Assembly: GCF_027942865.1 (NCBI RefSeq)
Contig: NC_134526.1
Span: 21,681,784-21,745,783 of the forward strand
Length of the DNA stretch: 64,000 bases
From: Odontesthes bonariensis
Lineage: Eukaryota > Chordata > Actinopteri > Atheriniformes > Atherinopsidae
Reading direction: 5' to 3'
How positions within the stretch are numbered: position 1 is the first letter of the stretch; each line of letters opens with the position of its first letter. Under the pieces are notes generated by a model that saw nothing but the letters and a program-made list of their open reading frames with translations, had not been told where the DNA came from and searched no databases. Shown here one piece after another: positions 56,004 to 64,000 of this stretch. The translations under genes were made by a program, and so were the position numbers.

Positions 56004-56435
56004 TTAAAGTAATACTATGTGACTTCTCAAAAAGCCCATTATGGAGCTCCCCCTACAGGCTTGGAGGTAATGTACGGTTAAGACACTGTCCTATATCTCT
56101 TTCTCTTCCTTGCTTCATCAGTCAACGTCTTCTTCTGTTTCTTCGGTGCCTCTGCCATGATGATCGTACTGACAATGTTGCGCTAGCTTAGCCTTATACC
56201 TGGGAGCGTGAGAGGGGTCTATTTGTTTTTGCGTTAGGTGTGCCAGAAAGCAAGTTGAAGTACTTCCGCTCAGCTCCCGGGCCGGTCCAGCAAAGTTACA
56301 CAGCGCAGTTATTCCAACTCAGACCCCCGAAGGGCATAGGAGACAGGCCAATCGTAATATTAAAACTCATTCTAGCCGCACAATTTTTTTCAAACTGTTA
56401 TTTTAAGGTAGAAATGTTGCATAGTATTGCTTTAA
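56004..56435. mobile_element. TTAA-flanked MITE with terminal inverted repeats
   Basis: The left end AGTAATACTATG (56008-56019) and the right end CATAGTATTGCT (56420-56431) are inverted repeats with one mismatch in 12, and similarity extends further in. Both ends are flanked directly by TTAA (56004-56007 and 56432-56435), the target-site duplication of piggyBac and Kolobok elements. The body is 424 bases with no transposase, hence non-autonomous. It sits about 390 bases upstream of the clcn7 start codon. Confidence 0.85.
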
Positions 56436-56559
56436 TAGTTATACCAGATGAGGTTTAAATGCTTTTATAAAAAAAATTGTCAAAATGTCATATTTTACAG
56501 CAACAAAAACAAGCTTTTTTTTTTTTCTTTGGAAAGGTGAGATGTGTTTTTGGTTTTTT

Positions 56560-56823
56560 TTCCCGTTTTCACTCCGGGGGAGGCTTTGATGTGGGTGAAG
56601 TTGATTTTTGCACTCTGCTTTGACTGGCTACATTCACAATACTTCAAGTCCCAGCATACAACGCGTCAAATATATTTTTTGGTCCTGCACGCGAGCCTTA
56701 CAAAGCGTCACGAGACACAGTCATGATCATGGGGAGATGAGAAAGTAGTAGTTAACCTGAAACAGCTGTAGTTGACGCAGACATTTCTCGACACTTTGGA
56801 GCGTCGAATTATCACAGGCCATC
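56560..56823 (+). promoter_or_regulatory. clcn7 promoter / 5' UTR region
   Basis: Sequence immediately upstream of the clcn7 ATG with higher GC than its flank. A CGTCACGAGAC at about 56706 is one base pair off the CLEAR/E-box core CACGTG; a canonical CLEAR site is not present. Transcription start not resolvable. Confidence 0.35.
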
Positions 56824-63160
<6,337 letters not shown>

Positions 63161-63289
63161 GTATGGAGTTTAGAAAGGGATCAAACATTTGCAAATGCAA
63201 ACTTTCATGAAATGTTCGAACACACATGGAAGCATGAAGCTTTTGCTCTTGGTTTTCACAGATAGGGTGGGGGCGTATGCATAGTGCGA

Positions 63290-63686
63290 ATTACGGGGGA
63301 ATTAACTAACCTGGGTGCCAGCCGAACTTAGCCCCGCCCATAAAATTTTTGCTCGGGAAGTTCGGTCTGGCTCTGCTCAGTTGGGAAATCTCTATGCTCA
63401 ACATCAAAACAGTCGACCCAATCAGATTGCCAGGGTGGGCTTTATACGATGATGGACAGATGATCAACAGGGACATTATCGACTACGTCACTAAAGAGCG
63501 CTTGGTTTGAATTCGTTTGAAACAAACATGGCTGCCGCTGGAGAGCTAGGGTGTGTATATTCTGCCATCGAGTCTGTTCTACAGGATCTCCACATTGCAT
63601 TCATTTTGAAAGACAAACAGAGGAACGCGATAAAGGCTTTTATCGATAGAAAAGATGTTTTTGCCGTCCTTCCTACAACAAGTGTG
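63290..63686 (+). mobile_element. RecQ-helicase-like mobile-element fragment in clcn7 intron 14
   Basis: After an AACCTGGGTGCCAGCCGAAC start (about 63309) comes an ATG at 63528 opening MAAAGELGCVYSAIESVLQD and then LKDKQRNAIKAFIDRKDVFAVLPT. This resembles the N-terminus of the RecQ-like helicase frames dispersed in fish genomes, whose next residues should be the Walker A GxGKS. Homology stops right after LPT, where another element begins. Which transposon superfamily carries it is not decided here. It is not part of clcn7. Confidence 0.6.
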
Positions 63687-64000
63687 TAGGGATGGGAATT
63701 GATAAGATTTTTACGATTCCAATTCCATTTTCAATTCTGCTTAACGATTCGGTTCTTTATCGGTTCCCTTATCGATTCTCATTTGGAGGAAAAGGACAAC
63801 AAACCGGTCGATTAGCATCAACTTTGTTTAGTTTAGAAGTAACACGAGTCATGACCTTACAAACCCAACAACGGTGAGGTCCACATTGGTCTTTCATGGC
63901 CTGGGTAATTTAACTCTTCCCTGCTCTGGTGAAAGGAGAAGCTAGAGGTAGACCTTAACTGGGGGTAGTACCACCAGCCTCTAGCTCTGAGCCAGTCAGG
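63687..64000 (+). mobile_element. hAT-like element inserted in the RecQ-like fragment, runs off window
   Basis: Starts TAGGGATGGGAATTGATAAG, continues with TTACGATTCCAATTCC and TTATCGATTCTCATTTGGAG. This is a common fish element with a hAT-type TAGGGATGGG end. The far end is not in the window, so the target-site duplication cannot be confirmed. Confidence 0.6.

Noticed and set aside
56700-56720. CGTCACGAGAC as a CLEAR (TFEB) site for clcn7
   Set aside because: The core CACGAG differs from CACGTG and there is only one copy. Not enough to call a site.

Overview
The window is nuclear DNA from a ray-finned fish, probably a spiny-rayed (acanthomorph) teleost. Short exons with GT/AG borders encode vertebrate proteins, and between them lie fish-type Tc1, L2, hAT and SINE relics, TTAA-flanked MITEs and many dinucleotide repeats. 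I see no prokaryotic operon, CRISPR array or tRNA/rRNA gene. The species call is an inference from repeat types and gene order.

Layout: (1) 531-3203, minus: hapstr1 (C16orf72), four coding exons, with the last coding exon beyond the left edge. (2) 3.2-8.7 kb: a divergent intergenic region holding two Tc1-like relics and a deleted L2 LINE. (3) 8695-28982, plus: a complete usp7 (HAUSP) gene. I resolved 31 coding exons with consistent phases, giving 1105 codons plus stop, followed by a 3' UTR of about 1.9 kb. (4) 34429-35740, minus: a litaf-type gene, four coding exons, 153 aa, with a probable 5' non-coding exon near 39.96 kb. (5) 40-46.3 kb: no recognisable gene. (6) 46347-53211, minus: a GLUT6 (slc2a6) sugar transporter, eight coding exons, 505 aa. 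(7) 53.2-56.8 kb: an unclassified decayed stretch and a clean TTAA-flanked MITE. (8) 56824-63160, plus: the first 14 coding exons of clcn7, continuing past the right edge. The intron after exon 14 holds a RecQ-helicase-like mobile-element fragment cut by an hAT-like element.

How the genes relate: hapstr1 and usp7 are neighbours in human 16p13 too, are divergently arranged here, and both act in ubiquitin/stress signalling. litaf, slc2a6 and clcn7 all belong to families located in late endosome/lysosome membranes, so the right half is a run of three endolysosomal genes. I found no novel biological system. The most checkable observations are the nested transposons, the TTAA MITE, a repeat family shared by introns of two genes, and microsatellites abutting several usp7 splice sites.
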